A stretch of 15,384 nt of DNA from Candidatus Hydrogenedentota bacterium (lineage in GTDB: Bacteria; Hydrogenedentota; Hydrogenedentia; Hydrogenedentales; SCBR16-9). The stretch spans positions 1 to 15,384 of the forward strand of contig SKJD01000316.1 of assembly GCA_007116095.1 (NCBI GenBank), written 5' to 3'. The position numbers and the translations under genes are program-made. Under the pieces are notes generated by a model that was given only the letters and a program-made list of their open reading frames with translations, was not told where the DNA came from and did no database searches. Shown piece by piece: positions 8,224-15,378 of this stretch (its first letter is position 1; each line of letters begins with the position of its first letter).

Positions 8224-8242
8224 GTACCTACCAAGTCACCCA

Positions 8243-8270
8243 TTTACATTCCCCTGCCGTCTGCTATCAC
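8243..8270 (+). promoter_or_regulatory. Possible promoter for the propeller gene
   Basis: TTTACA (8243-8248) and TATCAC (8265-8270) are 16 bases apart, matching 5 of 6 and 4 of 6 consensus positions. Placed right after the terminator, it would start a transcript near 8277 and supports a downstream start codon for the next gene. Confidence 0.35.
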
Positions 8271-8305
8271 AACGGCGTCAGCAACCATTCGGAGCAATAG
8301 CTGTC

Positions 8306-9418
8306 TTGAGTCCCATTATCACCCTGTGCCTGTTATTGGCAAGCATCACCGAGCTTTCGGGACACATCGCCCTGGTTTTTCCCGACGAAGCGGGCGTCCG
8401 ACAGGTCGGCCTGCTGCGCCTGGACGATGACCACTTCACCGCATTGCAAAGCAGCCCGGTCCTGGGCGCGCCCCGCTGGTCGCCCGACGGCAACCGCCTG
8501 GCCTTTCCGGTCGAGCGCAGCCCCGGGCAGGGCGGCATCGCGGTCCAGGATATTGACGCGGCGCAGCAGCCCGGCGCCTATCGAGAACTGCCCCATGCGC
8601 GCCCCCGAAATATCTTGCCACGCTGGCATCCGCAGGGCAACGCCCTGGCCTACCAAAGTAGCGAACGCCATGGGGAGGACGCGCAAATCCGGGTCTACCA
8701 TCTTGAAGAGGATACGGAAACCGTCTGGGCGGACGGGCAAATCGGTCTGATGCGGCCGGTCTGGTTGCCCAGCCTGGACCTCATGCTGCTGCTGGACCCC
8801 AACCAGGAGCTCGCCATCCCCGGTGTGGATGCGGAACGCTTCCTGGCCGAGGCGGAAGCGCATGGAGCCATCATATGCATCGGCCATACGGAAGTCGGGG
8901 GACAACTCCGCACCGAGATATTTGTCATTACCGTCACCCAGTCCCTCAAAGTGTTGCCCATCATCCAGCGTCAAAGCCAGCGCTATGTCGAGTGGGCGGT
9001 GGAATCCGGACGGCGCGGGCGCTACATCGCCTTTGAATCCAACGACGGCGGGGACCGCGAGATATTTGTGCTGGGCCGGCGTGGCATCCTCAATGTCAGC
9101 AATCACCGGGCTGCGGACTGGAATCCGGTCTGGTCGCCAAGGCAGGACCTGTTGCTGTTTGAGTCCTTTCGCAGTGGCCGCCGCGGCATATACAGGGTGC
9201 ATCCCGAAACCGCCCACGTCCAACCCATCGCCGCCAACGCCGAGGCGGATTTCTGGGCTCCTGCCTGGTCCCCGGACGGCCGCCATGTAGCCTATGTCGG
9301 CAATCCCGACGGCGCGCCTTCCCTGTACGTCAGCGACACCAATGGCGGCGCGCCCCTGCAATCCCTCGCGGCTCCGACCCCGGCCTACGCCCCTGCCTGG
9401 CGCCCCCACGGCCATTAA
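8306..9418 (+). CDS. Exported TolB-like (PD40/WD40) beta-propeller protein
   Basis: The product carries repeated blade motifs of the TolB/PD40 type: PRWSPDGNRLAF (near residue 55), PRWHPQGNALAY (near 105), NPVWSPRQDLLLF (near 273), PAWSPDGRHVAY (near 318) and a final PAWRP. Such propellers usually act in the periplasm or outside the cell as binding platforms; no enzyme residues are recognised. A hydrophobic segment (ITLCLLLAS) at the N-terminus suggests export. The start is uncertain. I prefer TTG 8306, with GGAG 11 bases upstream and a promoter-like site before it, giving 370 residues. The frame also opens at ATG 8210, but that codon lies in the preceding terminator hairpin and has no ribosome site. 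The last codon is 29 bases before the next gene, so the two are probably one transcript. The ligand is unknown. Confidence 0.8.
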   Translation: MSPIITLCLLLASITELSGHIALVFPDEAGVRQVGLLRLDDDHFTALQSSPVLGAPRWSPDGNRLAFPVERSPGQGGIAVQDIDAAQQPGAYRELPHARPRNILPRWHPQGNALAYQSSERHGEDAQIRVYHLEEDTETVWADGQIGLMRPVWLPSLDLMLLLDPNQELAIPGVDAERFLAEAEAHGAIICIGHTEVGGQLRTEIFVITVTQSLKVLPIIQRQSQRYVEWAVESGRRGRYIAFESNDGGDREIFVLGRRGILNVSNHRAADWNPVWSPRQDLLLFESFRSGRRGIYRVHPETAHVQPIAANAEADFWAPAWSPDGRHVAYVGNPDGAPSLYVSDTNGGAPLQSLAAPTPAYAPAWRPHGH

Positions 9419-9447
9419 ATCAATCATTCACCGGAGGAAACGTCACC

Positions 9448-10278
9448 GTGTCCCGACTCAGCCCCCCCATCCGATTCGCTTCACACATGGCCCTCGCATG
9501 TTGCTGTGCCGCTGTGGGCTTCGCGCACGCGCAATCCGTACAGGAGCCCCTGAATCCTCCGGAAAGCTACCAGCTGGCTTGCCTGGCCGGGAACCCCAAC
9601 ATCAATGACGAAGTCGCTTTGGAAGCACTGGCGACACGCCTCGAAGCGCTCGCCGAGGTGGAGGTTCATGTGCTGATTTTGCTGGACCCGCTCTCCGGGA
9701 CAGACGCCGCAACCCGGGAAGCCCTAAAACAACTCCTGAACGCCTATCCGTTCACCGTGCATATCTTCGACGACCACACAGCAAAGCTTCCAGCTCCCGA
9801 ACGATACGGCGAAGACGCCTTCCTCTTCCTGGATGATCGCAACAGCCTGGGAGGCGAGGTCCTGGACAACCGGGATGGCGCTTTGCATCAACAGCGGCGC
9901 GCCATCAAGGCGGCCCGTTGGTCCATCGGCTTTGCGCCGGCGCTCTCCCCCGCACTGCCCATGCGCCATCAACTGAGCCTGATGGTCGACGATCCACTGG
10001 ACTATCTGATTGCCGGGGAGGTGCGCGGAATGGTCTTGCCAGAAGGCAGCTTTGGCCCGCTGCCCTGGGGCGCCACGTTATTTGGCCATGCATCCACGCT
10101 GGAGAACACCGACCCCCTGCTGTACCATGTGACGCCCCGGCATATCGCTCCCGTTACACTGCACACGCTCCAGGAGCTTCAGGAGGCGCGCCAGGCGGCC
10201 GAAGCGACCGAAGCGGCTGAGGCAGTGGAGACAGCGGCGGAGGAAGTAGAAGTAGAAGCAGAGGCAACGGCGGAATAA
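9448..10278 (+). CDS. Secreted protein of unknown function with an Ala/Glu-rich tail
   Basis: The GTG start is backed by a strong GGAGG 10 bases upstream. The product has 276 residues and begins with a signal peptide (RFASHMALACCCAAVGFAHA) with cleavage after AHA. The mature part shows no motif I recognise; it has alternating helix and strand stretches (for example VHVLILLDPLSG and EDAFLFLDDRNS) that could be an alpha/beta fold. From about residue 242 it becomes a low-complexity Ala/Glu run (EARQAAEATEAAEAVETAAE and on to the stop), strongly acidic and likely helical or disordered. It follows the propeller gene closely and is probably co-transcribed with it, so the two may act together in the envelope. 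No terminator is seen after it. Confidence 0.8.
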   Translation: MSRLSPPIRFASHMALACCCAAVGFAHAQSVQEPLNPPESYQLACLAGNPNINDEVALEALATRLEALAEVEVHVLILLDPLSGTDAATREALKQLLNAYPFTVHIFDDHTAKLPAPERYGEDAFLFLDDRNSLGGEVLDNRDGALHQQRRAIKAARWSIGFAPALSPALPMRHQLSLMVDDPLDYLIAGEVRGMVLPEGSFGPLPWGATLFGHASTLENTDPLLYHVTPRHIAPVTLHTLQELQEARQAAEATEAAEAVETAAEEVEVEAEATAE

Positions 10279-10360
10279 AAGAAAACGCATCACATGGGCA
10301 AAATTTATCCGCAGATAACTAAGATCTACGCAGATTATTGTACCTACGGCACGACGCAAT

Positions 10361-10392
10361 TACTGGATTCCTGCGCAGGCAGGAATCCAGTA
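10361..10392 (+). repeat. REP-like palindrome, copy B (perfect 14-bp stem)
   Basis: TACTGGATTCCTGC (10361-10374), a GCAG loop and the exact reverse complement (10379-10392) form a perfect hairpin. Pairing extends outward to about 10354-10399 with one bulged base. It has no T-run, so it is a repeat more than a classical terminator, though it could block exonucleases or cause pausing between the convergent genes. Confidence 0.85.
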
Positions 10393-10484
10393 ATGCGTGA
10401 AAACATAACAATACAGCAATAAAGCAGCATGTTGTGGCGCATGGTCGCAAGGCCTGGTAACGGTATTCCATGTTAAATCAATGA

Positions 10485-10513
10485 ACTGGTTCCCTGCCTT
10501 CGCAGGGATGACG
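10485..10513 (-). repeat. REP-like palindrome, copy C (inverted relative to copy B)
   Basis: The element runs ACTGGTTCCCTGCC through TTCGCAGGGATGACG, with stem TCCCTGC / GCAGGGA and a CTTC loop. It matches the reverse complement of copy A's CGTCAT...CCAGT layout, so B and C form an inverted pair about 92 bases apart, as in a REP doublet. Confidence 0.75.
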
Positions 10514-10534
10514 TGGGTGGGAAACCCCACCCAC
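10513..10534. repeat. Perfect 9-bp hairpin adjoining copy C
   Basis: GTGGGTGGG and CCCACCCAC pair perfectly around an AAAC loop. It starts on the last base of REP copy C, so the two make a composite unit. Confidence 0.7.
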
Positions 10535-10536
10535 GC

Positions 10537-10557
10537 GGGCGAACACAAGGTTCGCCC
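10537..10557. repeat. GGGCGAA / TTCGCCC hairpin
   Basis: A 7-bp perfect stem encloses CACAAGG. It follows the previous hairpin after two bases. Similar GGGCGAAC-N-TTCGCCCCTAC palindromes are familiar to me as dispersed repeats of environmental genomes; that recollection is not checked here. Confidence 0.6.
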
Positions 10558-10635
10558 CTACGCTTCGTTATGGATTGACAAGATCGGTAATATCAGAACT
10601 ACACCCGAAACAATACGGAGGTACGATGCCCCCAT

Positions 10636-10660
10636 TTCGTGCCCGTTCGTGTCTTTCGTG
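10636..10660. repeat. TTCGTG short tandem repeat
   Basis: TTCGTG occurs three times at 10636, 10646 and 10655, with periods of 10 and 9 bases, followed by GTTAAAAA. Translated on the minus strand it gives the NHERHERA type of artefact. It resembles a dispersed repeat common in environmental bacteria. Confidence 0.6.
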
Positions 10661-10670
10661 GTTAAAAATC

Positions 10671-10685
10671 TTCGCGGGAATGACG
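10671..10685 (-). repeat. REP-like half copy D
   Basis: TTCGCGGGAATGACG matches the right half of REP-like copy C with two differences. The left arm is absent; the DNA before it belongs to the TTCGTG repeat, suggesting one repeat inserted into or recombined with the other. Confidence 0.5.
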
Positions 10686-10752
10686 GCGGTTGGCTTCGCA
10701 CCCGAAGGTTCATGCCCGAATGGAGCGGCGCGGCAACTGGTTAAAGCCGTGC

Positions 10753-10962
10753 TCATTCGGAGTCGCTGCGTCCCCAGGGCCGCCACCAGCGTCGCTCACC
10801 TTCCGCTTTGGTGGACTCGCCTCGGAGTGTGGTGTCAGAAGAATGCAGGGTATTGAATTTAACGGGTTCGTAAGAATTTTTGTTGTCGATCACATGCGAA
10901 TGCACACAGCCCGTCAAGCCGCCCAGCAGTCCGACCAGTCCCAGAAAACAAAGCTTTCGCAT
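10753..10962 (-). CDS. Small lipoprotein of unknown function
   Basis: The 69-residue product begins MRKLCFLGLVGLLGGLTGC: a positively charged start, a hydrophobic core and a lipobox (LTGC, lipidated Cys 19). This is a good type II signal peptide. The mature part of 50 residues is polar, with a basic and Trp-containing end (RRWWRPWGR), and matches nothing I know. I chose ATG 10962 because it gives a normal lipoprotein start; the frame extends to ATG 10992, which would add MFSTINEWNR before it. Only a weak GGA precedes either choice. It lies 58 bases downstream of the SbcC-like gene on the same strand, so it is probably the last gene of that operon. With Ser next but two (CVHS), there is no Asp at +2, so an outer-membrane destination is likely if the Lol rule applies. 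Confidence 0.7.
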   Translation of the reverse strand: MRKLCFLGLVGLLGGLTGCVHSHVIDNKNSYEPVKFNTLHSSDTTLRGESTKAEGERRWWRPWGRSDSE

Positions 10963-11020
10963 ACGATTCCATTCGTTAATGGTTGAGAACATTCAACACA
11001 AGGGCCTTTGCGCGCCAATA

Positions 11021-14000
11021 CTACACGTAATGCACCGACGTTTGCACCGCTTCCGCCGCCTGGACCACATCATCCCGGGTAGAATAGACCAACACTTGAT
11101 GCTGATCGCCAGCCATACGATGCAGTAACCGGAAGGTCCGCTCCAACTGCCAGTCGTCATAGCCTGCAAAGGCTTCGTTCAGCAAGAGGGGAACCGGCTC
11201 ACGATGCGCTGTCATTTCCTGTAACAGCGCGAAGTGCAAGCCGAAATACAACAACTCCAAAAGCGGCCGCTGCTTTGCGGCATCCGCCTCCAACACCTGG
11301 GCGCCATTTTCTCCCCGCAGCGTCAAGCTGAACTCTCCGTCCAGGTGCAGGTCGTGGTACTTGCCGCCCGAAAGCATCTCAAGATGCGGGCGAATGCGTT
11401 CACACAAACCGGGGATAAGCTCCTGTCGCGTCGCTCTGGCGGCGTCGTCCATCAGGGTCAAGGCGCGGCTGGCCGCCTCCAGCTCGATGCTCAACTCGTC
11501 CAATCGCTTGCGGTTCCAGGCCAACGTTTCTTCCAGCACTGTCACGCTGCTGATGTTCATCTGCCGTTGGGTCAACCGCATTTGTTGTTCCCGGTAGCTC
11601 ATTTCCCGTTGCTCGATGGCGCTGCCGAGGGCATGCATCTCGGCGCGCAAGGCTTCCTTGGGTCGTTCCGGGCACTCCGGCAACGGCGACTCCGCTTCTA
11701 CCCGCGCCTGCAACTCCGCGATATCCCGTCCCTGCAACAGCTCTTCCAGCGCATTCTCGGCTTGCACGCGCTCTTCCCAGGCCTCCTGGTACTCCTGGTG
11801 CAAGGCTTCTTTCTGAAGCCACTCATCGAGTCGTTTCACGCCGGCCTTGCCCAGCAGTGTGACAAAAGATGCTTCCTCCCGTTTCACCACTGCGGATTCT
11901 TCGGCGATCCTTGCCGTCAGACGTTCGTATTCCTCGCGGATGTTGTCCTGCAGCGAGGTATCCGGGTCTTGTGCTTCCAAGTATTCATTGTACTGCGCAA
12001 TCAAGTCCAGCGGCGGCAGCTTTATATTGCCCAGGCCAAACCCGAAACGCTCGACATGTTGTTGCAGTTTTGATTCCGCTTCGGCCAGCACCTGCCGCGT
12101 CATCGCATGCTGTTCCTTCAGCCGGGCGTATTCCTGCTGGTGACGCTCCAGCAACGAGCGGTAATCGGTGACCCGGCGCTTGGCTTCACGGTATTCCTGG
12201 TAACGGGCAATGGCATTGCCGCCGGCTTCCTTGACCTCATGCTCCGAAGCGATAACAATCCCAATCGGCTGGAAGGTCTTTTGAATCCGTTGCAACAAAC
12301 GCGGCACGCGCTCTTCCGCCTCCTTGGCGCGTTCTTTGGCGGCGTTCAACACGTCCAGGTGCGCTTTCAACATCGAGACGGCCTCGGTGTAGGTATCGTA
12401 CATGGCCTCCAGTTCACGAATGGACTCGCAACCCGCCCGTCGCAACATATTCTCAATGCGCTCGACGTCCTTGCCCCGCGATTCATGGCCCGTGGCGTGG
12501 CTGCGCGGCAATTCGCCCCACTTGTCCGTGAGCTCAACCAGTTCCCCGCCTGGCTTACGGCGGGTGTCCAGCATCTTCAACTCGGTTTCCAGTTGCGCCA
12601 GCCGCTTTTTGGCATAGACATAATTGCCCAAGAAGTACAGAAAGGACACAAACATCAGTACGGTGGAGATGAGGATTCCGGGGTTCAGGTAGTGGAGATA
12701 GGCCGCCAGGGTCATCACAAAGAACAAGCCGCAGGCCGGAGCCATCCAGAGGAAAGCGGGCATGCGCTCATTGATCTCTTCATATTCCAGATTCAGCAAC
12801 TGCCATTGCCGATTTTGCGCCCATTGGTCTTCACGCAAAGCCGAACGCTGCTGTTCGTAGTTGTGGATGGCTCCATGAAAATTGTCCATCCCATCAAAGA
12901 GCGACGCCGCATGGGCGTTCCGGGCCTTGTTGATGTCGTACTCGGCCTGAAGCTGATCGCGGTGGGCGCACTCCTCGTCCCGCGTTCGGATCGCCACCTC
13001 CAGGGAGTGGGTCAATTGCGTGATCCATTCAATGGGGTCCGCTGCAAAGCGGCTGAAATCCGGCAGCACCGCCGAACGCTCCTGGGCCTGAAGCAAGCGC
13101 ATCTCGGCGTCTTCCATCTGCTCCTGCACCACTTCCAGTTGGTTGCCCAACTCCTGCAGGTACGCAGCCTTGTCACGCAGGGTATCCTCCAGGCCCTCGG
13201 GAATGTCGCGTTCCGCCCGCTGCGTGGTCTCCGGCTCATCGAGGTGGATGTCATGCTCCCGTACCCGCTCCATCAACGCATCCAGGGCCGCTAGACTCCG
13301 CTCATGTTGCATCTGGGCCGTACGCAAGCGGTTTTCCTGCTCCCGCAGCACCGGAGCGATTTCCGAGGGAAATTCCCGGGCGGTGCTGAGCGAAAAGCAT
13401 CGCTTGGTGGCTTCACGGACCTCCGCTCGAAGCGCTTCAGCCCGTTCCAACTGGGCGGCCCGTTCGTAGGCATCCCAGATCAGTAAATTCTTTTCTACCT
13501 GCTTCCGGCGCGCATGGAGGCGGGCCAGCTCTTCTTCCAGTTGCTCCTGTTCCAGCCATTGCGTGCGCAGATCACGCCAGGAGTTGCGACTGAACTCCAG
13601 CTCCCTTTCCAGGGCATTGCAGCGGTTCCGGAGTCGGGTCAAGGGCTTGGCCGGGGTGCCGCCACGCCCGATAAACAGTATGCGGTTGTCGAGCCAGCGA
13701 CGTGCTTCCACCGCGTTGTACAGCGGCGCGCCACTATCCGCCAACGCCGCCAGGTGCTTCGACAAGGTCTCCAGGTCCGGCGCATCGCCCAGGGCATCCA
13801 ACTGCTCCTGGCCAATATGGGCCAATGCCTGAAAAAGCGACCGGGGCAGCCCCAGCCAGTGCTGACCAGCACCATTGTCCCCTGGGGTTTCCAGCCCTAC
13901 CGGCATGGGATGTCCCGCAATATCCGTCACTTGAACCCCAAACGCCAACGCCTCGTCATTTTCATCATACGCCGCCATCGAGGCGTGCGCCAGGGATACG

Positions 14001-14218
14001 ACGCGCTCTTCACCACTGCGTAGCGCCAGGCCCAGCCGTCCCCCCTGAAGACGCCCACCGGCGGGATAGAGCAGCCCGGTGATCACATCGAATGGGTTGG
14101 GTAAAGGTTGCTCCACGGCATCGCCCAACCGGGCCAATACGTGGAGCCCAGGTTCGAGCAAGAGGGGGCTTGTAGTGTCGCCGTTGTCTCCCGGCAGATG
14201 AAGAGTTCGGAAAATCAC
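11021..14218 (-). CDS. SbcC/YhaN-like coiled-coil protein with degenerate ATPase motifs and two membrane segments
   Basis: The start is GTG 14218, 7 bases after a perfect AGGAGG and overlapping the stop of the preceding gene by 4 bases (GTGA). The 1065-residue product has the layout of the YhaN branch of the Rad50/SbcC family: an N-terminal head part, a conserved 'LYNAVEARRWLDNRILFIGRGG' type region near 165-186, coiled coil (about 190-480), two adjacent transmembrane segments (about 489-505 and 512-532), more coiled coil, and a C-terminal head part. The nucleotide motifs are lost. Where GPNEAGKST is expected after GLHVLA there is RLGDAVEQP (30-38), so the Walker A Lys is Glu 36. The signature region reads EADAAK (977-982), Walker B is LLLNE with Asn 1014 for Asp, and the switch His is Arg 1048. 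ATP hydrolysis is therefore unlikely. It should partner the phosphoesterase-like protein encoded just upstream. Confidence 0.88.
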   Translation of the reverse strand: MIFRTLHLPGDNGDTTSPLLLEPGLHVLARLGDAVEQPLPNPFDVITGLLYPAGGRLQGGRLGLALRSGEERVVSLAHASMAAYDENDEALAFGVQVTDIAGHPMPVGLETPGDNGAGQHWLGLPRSLFQALAHIGQEQLDALGDAPDLETLSKHLAALADSGAPLYNAVEARRWLDNRILFIGRGGTPAKPLTRLRNRCNALERELEFSRNSWRDLRTQWLEQEQLEEELARLHARRKQVEKNLLIWDAYERAAQLERAEALRAEVREATKRCFSLSTAREFPSEIAPVLREQENRLRTAQMQHERSLAALDALMERVREHDIHLDEPETTQRAERDIPEGLEDTLRDKAAYLQELGNQLEVVQEQMEDAEMRLLQAQERSAVLPDFSRFAADPIEWITQLTHSLEVAIRTRDEECAHRDQLQAEYDINKARNAHAASLFDGMDNFHGAIHNYEQQRSALREDQWAQNRQWQLLNLEYEEINERMPAFLWMAPACGLFFVMTLAAYLHYLNPGILISTVLMFVSFLYFLGNYVYAKKRLAQLETELKMLDTRRKPGGELVELTDKWGELPRSHATGHESRGKDVERIENMLRRAGCESIRELEAMYDTYTEAVSMLKAHLDVLNAAKERAKEAEERVPRLLQRIQKTFQPIGIVIASEHEVKEAGGNAIARYQEYREAKRRVTDYRSLLERHQQEYARLKEQHAMTRQVLAEAESKLQQHVERFGFGLGNIKLPPLDLIAQYNEYLEAQDPDTSLQDNIREEYERLTARIAEESAVVKREEASFVTLLGKAGVKRLDEWLQKEALHQEYQEAWEERVQAENALEELLQGRDIAELQARVEAESPLPECPERPKEALRAEMHALGSAIEQREMSYREQQMRLTQRQMNISSVTVLEETLAWNRKRLDELSIELEAASRALTLMDDAARATRQELIPGLCERIRPHLEMLSGGKYHDLHLDGEFSLTLRGENGAQVLEADAAKQRPLLELLYFGLHFALLQEMTAHREPVPLLLNEAFAGYDDWQLERTFRLLHRMAGDQHQVLVYSTRDDVVQAAEAVQTSVHYV

Positions 14219-15378
14219 AGGATATCCTCCTGGACGCCCCGTGCCGGAAACGGAATTTCCGGGTGAAACGCCACCCAGCCAGCTTCCCGCGCACGACAGA
14301 GCACCCGCCAGCGCCGGGTATCCGGGGCATCGTCAATCTCCAACCCCACCCGTTGCAGGAAGCGGCCCAACGTCGTCGGGCTTGGCGCGTAGTCCGCATA
14401 AAACCCCTGGGGCTGTGTTTCGTCAACCAACTCCACATACAACAAGCGTTCCGCCAGACTTTCCTGTATCTCCGGGAGCACCCCGCGCACCTTCAGGGAC
14501 AGACTCCCCCCCAATATCAGGCGCAGCACCAAACGCTCTGGAGCCACCTTCAATTGCGCAATATCGTCCTCGAGTCGCCGCAACAGCGCCTCGGCGCTTT
14601 GCTCCTCATCGCATGTGACCTGCTGCACCAGGAGAACCGTTGCATCCAGTTCCCGGGGGCTTACCTGCACCGTAGCGCCGGAATCCGGCGAATCCGTGAA
14701 AGAAACTTCAAGAAATTGTGTCGGCTGCACCGCGATAGCATGTTCCAAGGGTGGTATGGCGGGGTAACCGATCCGGGCCAGCGCATCCTCCACTATCCGA
14801 CACGTCGGACCATTACCCCCCAGGGCCAGATAATGGGCTTGTTCCAGGGCCGGGTGCATGACCGGTTTCAGAGCATGGCGCGCTTCCGGGGCCGGCATCA
14901 CCGGCGCCAACGCCACACGATGCGCCGAGGGCGTTTTCCAGAGCGACTCCGGGAATGTGGGCAAGCCGGTTTCCAGGCAAGATCGCGCACAACCGGCGAC
15001 CGACAGGGAGGTATCTGCAATCTCCCACACCGACCAGGTATCATCAAAGAAATGGACATTGTCGGGCCAGAGCCCACGGGTATAAGGCGATCCCGAACTG
15101 AGGGGGTCCCTCTCGCCGGCGGCGATACAGACCGGAATGTCGCCCAGATCTTCCAGGCGTTCCTTCAACCAATGCAGGGTGGACGGCAGATAGCGCGCGC
15201 CTTCAAGCAGGTTGCCCGCCACCAGCACGGCATCGGCCTGCACCGTGACTGCATGGTGCAATATCTGTTCCAACGCGGCTTTAAGCCCGTCCCGACAGGC
15301 ATTACAAACTTCTGGCGGCAGGGAAGCCCCCACGAAGGAACGATCCAGGCGAATGTCGGAAAGGTGAATAAGTTTCAT
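14215..15378 (-). CDS. SbcD/YhaO-like metallophosphoesterase homologue with degenerate metal site
   Basis: The product (387 residues from ATG 15378) starts MKLIHLSDIRLDRSF, as Mre11/SbcD/YhaO nucleases do. Family blocks can be followed in order, but metal ligands are replaced: D-x-H becomes D8-I-R10; G-D becomes G55-N56; G-N-H-D becomes G-E89-R90-D91; the 'i-a-l-l-H-g' His becomes Pro 159 (VALAPV); and A-L-G-H-x-H becomes ALGGNG (185-190). Only two of the usual ligands remain, so phosphodiesterase activity is unlikely. The C-terminal part (about 210-387) fits the capping and partner-binding region. The gene overlaps the SbcC-like gene by 4 bases, indicating translational coupling. GTG 15384 is an alternative start at the window edge; upstream signals lie outside the window. 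Confidence 0.88.
   Translation of the reverse strand: MKLIHLSDIRLDRSFVGASLPPEVCNACRDGLKAALEQILHHAVTVQADAVLVAGNLLEGARYLPSTLHWLKERLEDLGDIPVCIAAGERDPLSSGSPYTRGLWPDNVHFFDDTWSVWEIADTSLSVAGCARSCLETGLPTFPESLWKTPSAHRVALAPVMPAPEARHALKPVMHPALEQAHYLALGGNGPTCRIVEDALARIGYPAIPPLEHAIAVQPTQFLEVSFTDSPDSGATVQVSPRELDATVLLVQQVTCDEEQSAEALLRRLEDDIAQLKVAPERLVLRLILGGSLSLKVRGVLPEIQESLAERLLYVELVDETQPQGFYADYAPSPTTLGRFLQRVGLEIDDAPDTRRWRVLCRAREAGWVAFHPEIPFPARGVQEDIL

Larger units (their letters stand above)
10279..10752. other. Repeat-packed convergent intergenic region
   Basis: No gene is seen between the plus-strand unit ending at 10278 and the minus-strand unit ending at 10753. Instead there are two REP-like palindromes in opposite orientation, a half copy, two further hairpins, a CGCAGAT direct repeat (10310-10316 and 10329-10335) and a TTCGTG short tandem repeat. 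Open frames here translate to repeat artefacts such as HVIPAKAGNQF on the minus strand. Confidence 0.7.

Noticed and set aside
8333..9427. Minus-strand open frame of about 360 codons opposite the propeller gene
   Set aside because: The plus strand shows repeated propeller motifs and an export segment; the reverse frame shows none.
10361..10392. Perfect hairpin as a rho-independent terminator
   Set aside because: No T tract follows on either strand, and sibling copies occur at other sites, so a dispersed repeat is the better call.
10360..10548. Small minus-strand protein reading HVIPAKAGNQF and WIPACAGIQ
   Set aside because: These are the usual translations of REP-like palindromes, not a gene.
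10279..10752. CRISPR array
   Set aside because: The repeats are palindromes of several unrelated types with no regular repeat-spacer spacing, and there are no cas genes in the window.
11362..11373. LSGG (residues 949-952 of the SbcC-like protein) as an intact ABC signature
   Set aside because: It lies in the place of the YhaN-family 'T-G-G-x-Y' block, about 25 residues before the true signature position, which reads EADAAK.
12107..13294. Plus-strand open frame of nearly 400 codons inside the SbcC-like gene
   Set aside because: It is a shadow of the coiled-coil coding strand, with no recognisable domain.
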